The notes: generated from the letters alone by a model not told the origin. Positions 7,922 through 17,898 are shown, counted from the first letter of the stretch. The stretch is 64,000 nucleotides of DNA from Thalassobaculum sp965228445 (GCA_965228445.1 OZ245813.1:3720001-3784000); one strand, 5' to 3'. A program made the numbers and translations.

Positions 7922-9526
7922 TCACGCCTTGAAGCTGCGGGCGTCGAGCTGGCGGTGGAACCAGTACTCGTAGCCCGCCATGTCGCGGGTGCCGACGTTC
8001 AGGGCCGGCTGGAACAGGGCGATACGCGGCACCTCGTCCCAGACGATCTCGATCATCCGCTTGATCTTCGGCGCGTAGTCCGGGTGATCGACCGGGATGT
8101 GCAGGGTCTCGTTGGTGAGGGTCTCGATCTCCTCGTTGCGGTAGTTCGAGGAGTTGAAGAGATGCCCTTCCAGATAAGCCCAGAAGAAGTAGTAGCAGGG
8201 GTAATTCAGCCAGCCGCCGAAGGTCTCCAGATGCAGCGGCAGCCGCTTCTCGACCAGCGAGGCGGTGCGCCAGTTGGCACCCGGGATCTTCTCGATGGTG
8301 GCCTTGATGCCGATCTTGGCCAGGTTCTCCTGCACCAGCAGGGCGGTCGGCTCCATCCAGTCGGACTGGTCCAGCGCGATCGACAGCGGCACCTCGAAGC
8401 CGTCCTTGTAGCCGGCCTCCTCCAGCAGGGCCTTTGCCTTGTCCAGGTCGGTTGTGTACGGGAACGGCTGCGGCCACGCGGTATCCGCCGGCGTCGCCGA
8501 CGCGCCGCCCCACATCGGGACGCCGCGCTCGTAGGCGGCGGTCTGGAAGATGTCGGCATAGGGTACCGACCAGGCGATGGCCTGGCGGACCTGCTTCTTC
8601 TTGAACGGCTCGAAGGCGAGGTTCGGGCACAGGCAGTAGATCGCGTTCTCGATCGGGGTCGAATGGATCGTCATCCCGTCGGTGCCGGACAGCTCCTTGG
8701 CGTCCTTGTTCGGGATGTCGAAGGAGACCTGGATGTCGCCGCGCTCGAACAGCGCCCGGCGGGTCGCCTGGCTCGGCACCTCGCGCACGATCACCCGCTT
8801 CACCTCCGGCACCGGGCCCGAGGTCCAGCCCTCGTTGCGCTCGTAGACCAGCTGCTGGCCCGGCTCCCAGCGCGCCACCTTGAAGGCGCCCGAGCCGGCC
8901 GGGGTCTTGTGCAGGTACTCGGTCGCCCACGGGTCGTCGGTGGTGGCGTTCGCCTTGGCGACCTTGGAGTTGATGACGATCGCCACCGGCACCGCCAGGT
9001 CGGGGATGGTCAGCTTGGACGGGCGGATCGTGTGGATCTTGAAGGTGAACTCGTCCACCGCTTCGAACTGCTCCGGCTTCTCAAGCGAGCCGGCCTTCAT
9101 CTGCACGGTCGGGAAGCCGCCCAGGGTAACGGCACGGTCGAACGACCACTTCACGTCCTCCGCCGTGATCGGCGAGCCGTCCCAGAACTTTCCGTCCTTG
9201 CGCAGCTTGAAGATGATCGCGCTGCCGTCCTCGGTGGTCTCCCAGCTCTCGGCGATCTCCGGCTCGATGACGGAGTAATCGTAGGACAGGCTGCCGTCGG
9301 GCAGGGTCTTGGTGCCGAAGCTGACCAGCCGGTCATAGGCGTTCACCGCCACCTGATAGCTCGGCCGGTTGGTGCCGGAGCGGTGGATGTCCAGGCTGTT
9401 GATGGTCTGGCCCATGGCCACGACCACCACGCCGTTCGACGCCGCCGCGGCGGGCAGCGAGCGGATGAAGGGAAGGGAGCCGGCGCCGAGAACGGCCGTC
9501 CCTTTCAGAAAATCGCGCCTGCGCAT
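7922..9526 (-). CDS. ABC importer substrate-binding protein (SBP_bac_5, Tat-exported)
   Basis: 534 residues. The ATG at 9526 is preceded by AGGAGGAG; longer readings upstream are not needed. The N-terminus MRRRDFLKGTAVLGAG is a twin-arginine signal, so the protein is probably folded before export to the periplasm. The body is a family 5 extracellular solute-binding protein (WETTEDGSAIIFKLRKDGKFWDGSPITAEDVKWSFDR is split over the usual DppA motif; later RQAIAWSVPYADI and AYERGVPMWGG). Family members bind peptides, nickel, opines and other amides. Position between the allophanate hydrolase and the permeases shows it serves this operon. Confidence 0.9.
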   Translation of the reverse strand: MRRRDFLKGTAVLGAGSLPFIRSLPAAAASNGVVVVAMGQTINSLDIHRSGTNRPSYQVAVNAYDRLVSFGTKTLPDGSLSYDYSVIEPEIAESWETTEDGSAIIFKLRKDGKFWDGSPITAEDVKWSFDRAVTLGGFPTVQMKAGSLEKPEQFEAVDEFTFKIHTIRPSKLTIPDLAVPVAIVINSKVAKANATTDDPWATEYLHKTPAGSGAFKVARWEPGQQLVYERNEGWTSGPVPEVKRVIVREVPSQATRRALFERGDIQVSFDIPNKDAKELSGTDGMTIHSTPIENAIYCLCPNLAFEPFKKKQVRQAIAWSVPYADIFQTAAYERGVPMWGGASATPADTAWPQPFPYTTDLDKAKALLEEAGYKDGFEVPLSIALDQSDWMEPTALLVQENLAKIGIKATIEKIPGANWRTASLVEKRLPLHLETFGGWLNYPCYYFFWAYLEGHLFNSSNYRNEEIETLTNETLHIPVDHPDYAPKIKRMIEIVWDEVPRIALFQPALNVGTRDMAGYEYWFHRQLDARSFKA

Positions 9527-9567
9527 GTGTCTCTCCTCCTGTTCAGTCGTCCAGAGCGTGTCGCCGG

Positions 9568-11400
9568 TCAGGGAACGGCTCCCTGAAGGTCCGTTTGGGC
9601 GGCGAGATAGGCCCGCCAGCCGCCGAAGTCGGTGATGTCGGTCGCACCCTCCAGCCCGGCGGCCTCGCAGATGAAGCCGTTCACCGTGCCGCCGTCGGCC
9701 AGGGTCACGGTGCCGATGCCGAGCGGGGCCGGGATGCCGGCCATGAAGCTGCCGAAACTGGCGAGCGGCAGGGCCCAGAGTTCGAGGGCGATGGATCCGC
9801 CGGTGGCGTCGCGCACCAGCCCAGGCCGGTACGGCGGGCCGCCGGCGAGCCGGTAGAGTCTGTAGCCGGGTGCGGTCTTCGCCGCGGCAAGGAAACGCCC
9901 GCCCAGCCGGGTCAGTTCGCCGTTCAGCGGCAGGCCGGACATGTGGGCACCCACGGCGGCGACGGCGATCTCGCCCGGTCCGAGGCTCGGGGTCGGCTCC
10001 GAGACCTTGGGCAGCCCCCAGCCGGTGGCGCCCATCGTCACCCCGGCACCCTGATGCAGCTTGGAGGCGAGGGCGGCGGTCAGGCTGTCCTGTCCCGCGC
10101 GGGCCAGCAGGGTGACGCTGGCCGGTCGTCCGTCGCTGCGGGTGCCGGTCGGCACGGCGATGCCGCACAGGCCGAGCAGGTTCACGAAGTTGGTATAGGT
10201 GCCCAGCTTGGAGTTCGGGCCGATCGGGTCGGCCTCCAGGTCGGCGACGGTGAAGAAGGTCGGGATCGTCGGCACGCAGAGCAGGTCGATCCCCGCCATC
10301 GCCGCCTCGCAGGTCCGGCGCAGGGCCTCCATCCGGTAGAGGCTGTTGAAGGTGTCGGTGGCGGAGAACTGGGTCGCGGCCCCGACGATCTGGCGGATCA
10401 CCGGGTGCACGGCCTCGGGATCCTTGTCCATCACCGGGCCGACCACCGCATGGCGTTCGGCGACCCACACGCCGCCGTACAGCATCTCGGCGACCTGGTA
10501 AAACGGGGTGAAGTCGAGCTCGACGGTCTCGCCGCCCAGGGCCCGGACGGCGTCCAGCCCCTCGGCATAGGAGGCGGCCTGGACCGCGTCGCCGAAGAAT
10601 TTGAGCGAGCCGGCGTCCGGAATGCCGACCTTCAGCACCGGAGGCAGCGTGCCCAGCTCCGGCATGGCGACGGCATTCGAGAAGGCGTCGGCCGGGTCGT
10701 GACCGGCGGCGGACTGGAAGGCGCGGTAGGCGTCCTCCACCGTCAGCGCGAAGACCGAGATGGTGTCCACCGTCCGACAGGCCGGAACCAGGCCGCTGGC
10801 CGAGAGCGAGCCGACGGTCGGCTTCAGTCCGACGATGTTGTTCAGCGCCGCCGGTACCCGTCCTGAGCCGGCCGTGTCGGTGCCGAGCGCAAAGCTCACC
10901 AGTCCGCGGGCCACGGCGACGGCCGAGCCGGAGCTGGACCCACCCGGCACGATCTCCGGATCGAGCGCGTTCTTCGGCACCGGATAGGGCGAGCGCACGC
11001 CGACGAGGCCGGTAGCGAACTGGTCCAGATTGGTCTTGCCGATCAGGACCGCGCCGGCCGCCCGCAGCTTGGCGACGGTGAAGGCGTCCGCCTCGGCCTC
11101 ATAGGCATAGGCCGGGCAGCCGGCCGTGGTGGTCTCGTCGGCGGCGTCGATATTGTCCTTGATGGCGAAGGGCACGCCCCAGAGCGGCTTTGCCACCCGG
11201 TCGAACGGGCCGAGCCGGGCGGCCTCGGTCTGGGCCTTGGCCTCGTCGATCAGGGAGATGAAAATGCCGGGATCGCCGGCCGCCGCGATCCGCCGGTAGC
11301 ATTCGGCCACCACCTCGCCCGGCTTCGTGCCGGCGCCATAGGCCGCGTGCAGCGCGGCGATGTCGAAGGGCAGATCCTGGATGGCGGCGTTCGATCCCAC
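9568..11400 (-). CDS. atzF: AtzF-like allophanate hydrolase
   Basis: 610 residues from a GTG at 11400 with GGAGA six bases upstream; this matches the usual AtzF length of about 600. Amidase-signature domain: Lys81 (GVPFAIKDN), GGSSSGS (153-159), nucleophile Ser179 (GTDTAGSGRVP). From about residue 455 there is the C-terminal allophanate hydrolase domain (MSGLPLNGELTRLGGRF...GYRLYRLAGGPPYRPGLV...VNGFICEA). In AtzF the amidase part gives N-carboxycarbamate and ammonia and the C-terminal domain decarboxylates the product. First gene of the eight-gene operon; no biotin-dependent urea carboxylase is adjacent, so its allophanate probably comes from the atzE-type step rather than from urea. Confidence 0.9.
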   Translation of the reverse strand: MGSNAAIQDLPFDIAALHAAYGAGTKPGEVVAECYRRIAAAGDPGIFISLIDEAKAQTEAARLGPFDRVAKPLWGVPFAIKDNIDAADETTTAGCPAYAYEAEADAFTVAKLRAAGAVLIGKTNLDQFATGLVGVRSPYPVPKNALDPEIVPGGSSSGSAVAVARGLVSFALGTDTAGSGRVPAALNNIVGLKPTVGSLSASGLVPACRTVDTISVFALTVEDAYRAFQSAAGHDPADAFSNAVAMPELGTLPPVLKVGIPDAGSLKFFGDAVQAASYAEGLDAVRALGGETVELDFTPFYQVAEMLYGGVWVAERHAVVGPVMDKDPEAVHPVIRQIVGAATQFSATDTFNSLYRMEALRRTCEAAMAGIDLLCVPTIPTFFTVADLEADPIGPNSKLGTYTNFVNLLGLCGIAVPTGTRSDGRPASVTLLARAGQDSLTAALASKLHQGAGVTMGATGWGLPKVSEPTPSLGPGEIAVAAVGAHMSGLPLNGELTRLGGRFLAAAKTAPGYRLYRLAGGPPYRPGLVRDATGGSIALELWALPLASFGSFMAGIPAPLGIGTVTLADGGTVNGFICEAAGLEGATDITDFGGWRAYLAAQTDLQGAVP

Positions 11401-11440
11401 GCGGGTCTCCGTCTGTCTGTTCCCGATGCTTGCCCGGCAT

Positions 11441-11454
11441 TTCGCAAATGCGAA
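11441..11454. promoter_or_regulatory. Operator-like palindrome 1 upstream of the atzF operon
   Basis: TTCGCA-AA-TGCGAA is a perfect 14-bp palindrome 41 bp upstream of the atzF start. It shares the core TCGCA-N2-TGCGA with a second site at 11533-11544. Possible regulator-binding site; the cognate protein is unknown. Confidence 0.4.
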
Positions 11455-11532
11455 GACGCATTCGCTCAAGCTGCCGATTTGGATTGCTGTTTCCCAACGT
11501 CTGCCGCGGATGCCGGCGCGTTCTCGGTGATC

Positions 11533-11544
11533 TCGCATCTGCGA
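11533..11544. promoter_or_regulatory. Operator-like palindrome 2 upstream of the atzF operon
   Basis: TCGCA-TC-TGCGA repeats the core of the 11441-11454 palindrome, with centres 90 bp apart. Two equal sites flanking a divergent promoter region could serve looping or cooperative control. Confidence 0.4.
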
Positions 11545-11599
11545 TAGGGAAAGCGTGCGGGCTATGAGTGCTGTTGTCTTCTGCTATGATTGCAGCAAG

Positions 11600-11620
11600 C
11601 CGCTGCACAATTTGCAGCGG
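11600..11620. promoter_or_regulatory. LysR-type inverted repeat just before the lysR start
   Basis: Perfect 8-bp arms CCGCTGCA / TGCAGCGG with a 5-bp spacer (CAATT). The inner TGCACAATTTGCA fits the T-N11-A rule of LysR-type sites. It lies 15 bp ahead of the chosen lysR start, beside its Shine-Dalgarno, which suggests autoregulation and control of the divergent atzF operon. A TGCAGCAAGCCGCTGCA repeat overlaps it on the left. Confidence 0.5.
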
Positions 11621-11635
11621 TTAGGGGAGATGGCG

Positions 11636-12541
11636 ATGCGCCACATGACGACGCTGCTCTATATCGACGCGGTGGCGCGGGCGGGGTCGATCCGCAAGGC
11701 GGCGGAGACCTTGTCGATCACCTCCACGGCGCTGAACCGCCGGTTGCTGGCGATCGAGGAGGATCTGGGCGTGCCGATCTTCGAGCGGCTGCCCCGGGGC
11801 GTGCGGCTGAACAGCGCCGGCGAACTGCTGATCCACCATATCCGCAACCAGATCTCCGACATGGACCGGGTGCGCTCGCAGATCGCCGACCTGGCGGGCG
11901 AGCGGCGCGGTCATGTCACCATCGCCTGCAGTCAGGCGCTGCTGCCCTACCTGCCCCGGCAGATCGCCGCCTATCGCCAGGAGCATCCGGGGGTCACCTT
12001 CGCCGTGTTCCGCCGCGACCGCGAGGCGGCGGAGCAGGCGCTGGTGGATCACACCGCCGACCTCGCCCTTGTGTTCGAGCCCATACGGCTGGCCGAATTC
12101 CAGACCCTGCTCACCGTGCGCCAGCACGTCCATGCGATGTTCTCGCGCCACCATCCGCTGGCGGCGCGGCAGACGGTGCGGCTGCGGGAATGCCTCGACT
12201 ACCCGATCGCCCTGCCGACCCGGGCCTATGGGGTGCGCCATCTGATGGAACTGGCCCTGGCGGACTCGCCGATATCGCTCGACCCCGTGGTGGAATCAGA
12301 CAGCTTCGAGTTCCTGGGTCACCAGGCGATCGCCGAGGGGATTGTCTCGTTCCAGATCCCCATCGGCCTGCCGCCGGGCGGCATGCTGCCGGACATGGTC
12401 TCGCGTCAGCTCGACCCGCGCGACGTGCCGAGCGGCCTGATCTACATGGGCCAACTCCGGGGCCGCATCCTGCCGGTGGCCGCCGCCAAGTTCGCCGAGA
12501 TGCTGCAGAAGGACCTGGAGACCCAGTACGACTGCAGTTAG
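11636..12541 (+). CDS. LysR-family transcriptional regulator of the atz-like operon
   Basis: 301 residues. AGGGGAG at 11623-11629 is six bases before the ATG at 11636, so that start is preferred over ATG 11630 or the longer frame from 11555. The N-terminus holds the winged helix (TTLLYIDAVARAGSIRKAAETLSITSTALNRRLLAIEEDLGVPIFERLPRGVRLNSAGE), followed by a LysR substrate-binding domain from about residue 90. Divergent placement from the eight-gene operon and the LysR-like repeat at 11600-11620 point to it as local regulator, with a pathway compound as coinducer. Confidence 0.9.
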   Translation: MRHMTTLLYIDAVARAGSIRKAAETLSITSTALNRRLLAIEEDLGVPIFERLPRGVRLNSAGELLIHHIRNQISDMDRVRSQIADLAGERRGHVTIACSQALLPYLPRQIAAYRQEHPGVTFAVFRRDREAAEQALVDHTADLALVFEPIRLAEFQTLLTVRQHVHAMFSRHHPLAARQTVRLRECLDYPIALPTRAYGVRHLMELALADSPISLDPVVESDSFEFLGHQAIAEGIVSFQIPIGLPPGGMLPDMVSRQLDPRDVPSGLIYMGQLRGRILPVAAAKFAEMLQKDLETQYDCS

Positions 12542-12550
12542 GCGCGGCCG

Positions 12551-13333
12551 CTAGAGATTGCCGCCGTCGACCCGGAACTCCTGGCCGGTGCAGCCGCGCG
12601 CGGCGTCCGAGGCAAGGAACAGCACCATCTCGGCCACGTCCTCCTCCACCATGTCCCGCTTCAGGCACTGGCGGGCGTGGATCGCCTGGCGGTCCGCCTC
12701 GCTGATCCAGTCGCGCAGTTGCCGCTCGGTCAGGATCGCGCCGGGCAGGACCGAGTTCACCCGGATGCCGTCGCCGCCGAAATCCCGCGCCAGCGACCGG
12801 GTCAGCCCGAAGGCGGCCGCCTTGCAGGCGTTGTAGACCGCCAGGTCCGGCACGCCGATCCAGGGCGCGATGGAGCCGAAATTGATGATCGACCCGCCGC
12901 CGGCCCGCACCATGAGGGGGCGGGCGGCCTGGGCGGCGAAGAACTGGTGCTTCAGGTTGACCGCCACCAGATCGTCCCAGATCTCCGGCGTGACCGCGTT
13001 GGCCATCACCCGCTGGTCGCGGGCGGCGTTGTTGACCAGCACCGACAGACCGCCGGCTGGAATCGCCGCCGCCTCGATCGCCAGGGTGAAGGACGCGGTG
13101 TCGGTGACGTCGCAGGTCGCGAAGTTCGGCCGGTTGCCGCATTCGGCCGCGACCGCGTCGGCCAGGGCGGTGCCGGCTTCCGGATCGATATCGATGAAGC
13201 TGACCCGGGCGCCCTGGCGGGCGAACAGGGTGACGATCGCCGCGCCGATACCGGTCGCGCCGCCGGAGATGAAGACGGCGCGGTCCTGCAGATCGCGATA
13301 CACGGCGGGGGAGGCGGCGTAGGAGCGGCGCAT
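12551..13333 (-). CDS. SDR-family sugar 1-dehydrogenase-like protein
   Basis: 260 residues from the ATG at 13333, which has AGGA five bases upstream (an in-frame ATG at 13396 lacks one). Classical short-chain dehydrogenase: cofactor motif GGATGIGAAI, acidic DIDPE after beta-2 (NAD preference), NNAARD in place of NNAG, catalytic Ser in NFGSIAPW and YNACK for YxxxK. The overall pattern resembles XylB-type D-xylose, L-arabinose and related aldose 1-dehydrogenases. It is divergent from an SMP-30 lactonase; together they would oxidise an aldose to lactone and then to the aldonate. Sugar identity is not determined. Runs convergent with the lysR gene, 9 bp apart. Confidence 0.82.
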   Translation of the reverse strand: MRRSYAASPAVYRDLQDRAVFISGGATGIGAAIVTLFARQGARVSFIDIDPEAGTALADAVAAECGNRPNFATCDVTDTASFTLAIEAAAIPAGGLSVLVNNAARDQRVMANAVTPEIWDDLVAVNLKHQFFAAQAARPLMVRAGGGSIINFGSIAPWIGVPDLAVYNACKAAAFGLTRSLARDFGGDGIRVNSVLPGAILTERQLRDWISEADRQAIHARQCLKRDMVEEDVAEMVLFLASDAARGCTGQEFRVDGGNL

Positions 13334-13445
13334 CGAATCCTGCTTTGTCGGATGGCCTGGAGTTTGAGTATTGATCGCCGGTTTCGCCTCGGACAAGATA
13401 AATTAAAATATTGAAATAAATAGAGTCATGTGGACGGGCGGACCG

Positions 13446-14345
13446 ATGGACCGGCGGATCGAGGCGACGCTTCTGGTCGATTGCCGCAACACCCTTGCCG
13501 AGGGGATTCAGTGGCATGGCGGCCACGAGCGGCTGTACTGGACGGATATCCTGGGGCGGACCCTTTGGAGCTGCGACGCCGATGGCGGTGCGGTGGAGAA
13601 GACCGGCTTCGACAAGCGTGTCGGCAGCTTCGCTTTCTGCACCGACGGACGGATCCTGACGGCGCTGGAGGACGAGCTGGCACTGTTCGATCCGGAGCGC
13701 GGTGCGCTGACCACCCTGGCGCCGGTGGAGGCCGACGAGTGGCGCACGCGCCTGAATGACGGTCGGGTCGACCGCCAGGGCCGGTTCGTGTTCGGCGGCG
13801 TCGACGAGCATGGGATGAAGCCGTTCTCCGCCGTCTACCAGTATAACGGCGTCCGGGTGTCGCAGCTGTTCGACGGGGTCGGCTGCGCCAACGGCATCGC
13901 CTTCTCGCCGGACGGCGCGCGGATGTACTTCGCCGACAGCGCCGGCAAGACGATCGAGCGCATCTCCTACGAGACCGACGGGGTGCTGGGCGCGCGGCGG
14001 ACCTTCGCGACGCTGACCGCCGAGGAGGGCAGTCCGGACGGGTCCTGCGTCGATGCCGAGGGGGCGCTGTGGAACGCCCAGTACAGCGGCGCCCGGGTTC
14101 AGCGTTTCCTGCCGGACGGCACGCGCGACATCCGGGTCGACCTCCCGGTGAGCCAGGTCACCTGCGCCTGCTTCGGCGGCCCGGATCTGGACCGGCTCTA
14201 CATCACCACGGCGCGGGAAAACTTCACCGAGGACCAGGCGGCGGCCGAACCCAGCGCGGGCGGCATCTTCGTCGCCGAGGTGGGGGCGGCCTTCGGCGTG
14301 AAGGGCCTATCGGAGAAACGGTTCACCGTGGTGGGCGCGCACTGA
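13446..14345 (+). CDS. SMP-30/gluconolactonase family sugar lactonase
   Basis: About 299 residues; the start could also be the ATG at 13428, neither has a strong Shine-Dalgarno. It is a six-bladed propeller of the SMP-30/LRE family: metal-ligand Glu in the N-terminal NTLAEGIQW, Asn in RTRLNDGRVD, NGIAFSPDG, and Asp in SPDGSCVDAEGALW. The family hydrolyses aldono-lactones using a divalent metal. Pairing with the divergent SDR dehydrogenase gives the first two steps of an oxidative sugar route of the Weimberg type (XylB/XylC-like). Dehydratase genes for the later steps are not nearby. Confidence 0.85.
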   Translation: MDRRIEATLLVDCRNTLAEGIQWHGGHERLYWTDILGRTLWSCDADGGAVEKTGFDKRVGSFAFCTDGRILTALEDELALFDPERGALTTLAPVEADEWRTRLNDGRVDRQGRFVFGGVDEHGMKPFSAVYQYNGVRVSQLFDGVGCANGIAFSPDGARMYFADSAGKTIERISYETDGVLGARRTFATLTAEEGSPDGSCVDAEGALWNAQYSGARVQRFLPDGTRDIRVDLPVSQVTCACFGGPDLDRLYITTARENFTEDQAAAEPSAGGIFVAEVGAAFGVKGLSEKRFTVVGAH

Positions 14346-14554
14346 GCGTGCCGTCGCCGGGTCCCGATCCGCCATCGCCGGTCGCCCCGGTACAAGACCG
14401 CGCCGGCCGAACATGGTGAATGAACGTTAACCCTGATCCGCGCCGTCTGCCGCCGACGCCTTTGCGCCGTCGCGGCGGATCGGTTAGGGACGGGGCCGTC
14501 GGTGTCGCGGGATCGCCTGCGACCGACCGCGAAACCCGGACCCGGAAGCACTGC

Positions 14555-16063
14555 ATGGCGCGCCCGAACATCCTGATCCTGATGGTCGACCAGCTCAACG
14601 GCACCCTGTTCCCCGACGGGCCCGCACCGTGGCTGCACACTCCGAACCTGCGCCGGCTGGCCGAGCGGTCGACCCGGTTCGCCAATGCCTATACCGCCTC
14701 GCCGCTCTGCGCGCCGGGCCGGGCGTCCTTCATGTCGGGCCAGCTTCCCTCGCTCACCGGCGTCTACGACAACGCCGCCGAGTTCTCCAGCGCCATCCCG
14801 ACCTACGCCCACCACCTGCGCCGGGCCGGCTATCAGACCTGCCTCAGCGGCAAGATGCATTTCGTCGGGCCGGACCAGCTCCACGGCTTCGAGGAGCGGC
14901 TGACCACCGACATCTACCCGGCCGATTTCGGCTGGACCCCGGACTACCGCAAGCCGGGGGAGCGGATCGACTGGTGGTATCACAATCTCGGCTCGGTCAC
15001 CGGGGCGGGCGTCGCCGAGATCTCCAACCAGATGGAGTACGACGACGAGGTCGCCTACAACGCGGTGCGCAAGCTCTACGACCTGTCGCGCGGCCATGAC
15101 GGCCGCCCCTGGTGCCTGACCGTCAGCTTCACCCATCCGCACGACCCCTATGTCGCCCGGCGGAGGTATTGGGACCTGTACGAGGACTGCGCGCACCTGC
15201 TGCCGACGGTCCCGGCGATGGACTATGCGGACCACGATCCGCATTCGAAGCGGATCTTCGACGCCAACGACTGGCGCAGCTTCGACATCACGGAAGAGAA
15301 CATCCGCCGCTCCCGCCGGGCCTATTTCGCCAATATCAGCTATCTGGACGACAAGATCGGCGAGATCCTCGACACGCTGGAGGGCACGCGGCAGGAGGCG
15401 ATCATCCTGTTCGTCTCCGACCACGGCGACATGCTGGGAGAGCGCGGTCTGTGGTTCAAGATGAGCTTCTTCGACGGCTCGTCGCGGGTGCCGCTGATGA
15501 TCTCGGCCCCCGGCATGGCGCCGGGCCTGATCACCGACCCGGCCTCCACCCTGGATGTCACGCCGACCCTGGCGGAGCTGGCCGGCATCTCGATGGACGA
15601 GGTGCTGCCTTGGACCGAGGGCAGGAGCCTGGTCGGCGTGCCGGGGGGCACCCCGCGCCCCGGTTCCGTCGCCATGGAATACGCCGCCGAAGCCTCCTAC
15701 GCCCCGCTGGTCGGCCTGCGCCGGGGCCGGTGGAAATACACCCGCTGCAGCCTCGACCCGGATCAGCTCTTCGACCTGGAGGCCGATCCGCACGAACTGT
15801 CCAACCTGGCCGGCGACCCGGCCCATGCCGATACCCTGGCCGAGTTCCAGGCCGAGGCGGATGCGCGCTGGGACCTCGCACGCTTCGATGCCGAGGTGCG
15901 CGCCAGCCAGGCCCGGCGCTGGGTGGTCTACGAGGCGTTGCGCAACGGCGCCTATTATCCCTGGGACCACCAGCCGCTGCTCAGGGCGTCCGAGCGCTTC
16001 ATGCGCAACCACATGGATCTCAACGTGGTCGAAGAGAACCAGCGCTTTCCCCGAGGCGAGTGA
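14555..16063 (+). CDS. betC: Choline-sulfatase
   Basis: 502 residues from the ATG at 14555 (GGAAG upstream); this gives the expected BetC length. The N-terminal NILILMVDQ metal site, the formylglycine motif C52-A-P-G-R56 (matured from Cys), VSDHGDMLGERGLWFK and the C-terminal choline-sulfatase extension (RRWVVYEALRNGAYYPWD...MRNHMDLNVVEENQRFP) identify it. It hydrolyses choline-O-sulfate to choline and sulfate in the cytoplasm. betB follows after 25 bp, so choline sulfate can be a source of glycine betaine or of carbon and sulfur. betA and betI are not in the window. Confidence 0.92.
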   Translation: MARPNILILMVDQLNGTLFPDGPAPWLHTPNLRRLAERSTRFANAYTASPLCAPGRASFMSGQLPSLTGVYDNAAEFSSAIPTYAHHLRRAGYQTCLSGKMHFVGPDQLHGFEERLTTDIYPADFGWTPDYRKPGERIDWWYHNLGSVTGAGVAEISNQMEYDDEVAYNAVRKLYDLSRGHDGRPWCLTVSFTHPHDPYVARRRYWDLYEDCAHLLPTVPAMDYADHDPHSKRIFDANDWRSFDITEENIRRSRRAYFANISYLDDKIGEILDTLEGTRQEAIILFVSDHGDMLGERGLWFKMSFFDGSSRVPLMISAPGMAPGLITDPASTLDVTPTLAELAGISMDEVLPWTEGRSLVGVPGGTPRPGSVAMEYAAEASYAPLVGLRRGRWKYTRCSLDPDQLFDLEADPHELSNLAGDPAHADTLAEFQAEADARWDLARFDAEVRASQARRWVVYEALRNGAYYPWDHQPLLRASERFMRNHMDLNVVEENQRFPRGE

Positions 16064-16088
16064 TCGGGCGGTGAACGAGGAACGGCAA

Positions 16089-17549
<1,461 letters not shown>

Positions 17550-17898
17550 GGGTGGGCTGATACGTCAGTCCTCTCTCCCTCCCCGGATGTATTCGGGGGC
17601 CGGCCCTGGGGCTGCGCAGGCGCCGGGGAGAGCTCTTCTCACACCTGACGTGGGTGACGCGTGGGCCCCGGACTAAATCCGGGGAGTGTGAGAAGGGGGC
17701 AGAGGTGAGCGGGATTGCAAAGGGCCCGCACCGGTCTGGCGCGGGCCCTTTCATTCAGTTCTTTTGCCGTCTTCCCGAGCTTGACCCGGGATCCAGGCAC
17801 CCGTGTTCCGGAGCGTTGTCGATCGATCGCCGACGCTCCAGCGCGCCGCACCCTGGGCCCCGGCGCGAAGGCCGGGGAGACGGCTTGGGGTGGCTGCC
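17550..17898. other. Intergenic interval rich in inverted repeats between betB and metK
   Basis: No credible gene. The interval holds a nested palindrome with outer arms CTTCTCACAC / GTGTGAGAAG enclosing CCCCGGA-CTAAA-TCCGGGG, then a strong hairpin (17719-17751), then a CCCGAGCTTGACCCGGGATC-like repeat and GGAGCGT...ACGCTCC arms. Such CCCCGGA/TCCGGGG palindromes are common dispersed repeats in alphaproteobacteria. Confidence 0.6.
17719..17751. terminator. Bidirectional hairpin terminator between convergent betB and metK
   Basis: Perfect 11-bp arms AAAGGGCCCGC / GCGGGCCCTTT with an 11-base loop, followed by TTTCATTC on the plus strand and flanked by AAA, so it ends with a short T-run in either direction. 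It lies between two genes that converge. Confidence 0.7.

Noticed and set aside
7922..10468. Extended reading (848 codons) of the binding-protein frame into atzF
   Set aside because: The true start at 9526 has a strong Shine-Dalgarno and a Tat signal; the extra part is an off-frame reading of atzF.
11555..11635. N-terminal extension of the LysR protein
   Set aside because: The ATG at 11636 has a well-spaced AGGGGAG and matches the family start; the extension would run through the operator-like repeat.
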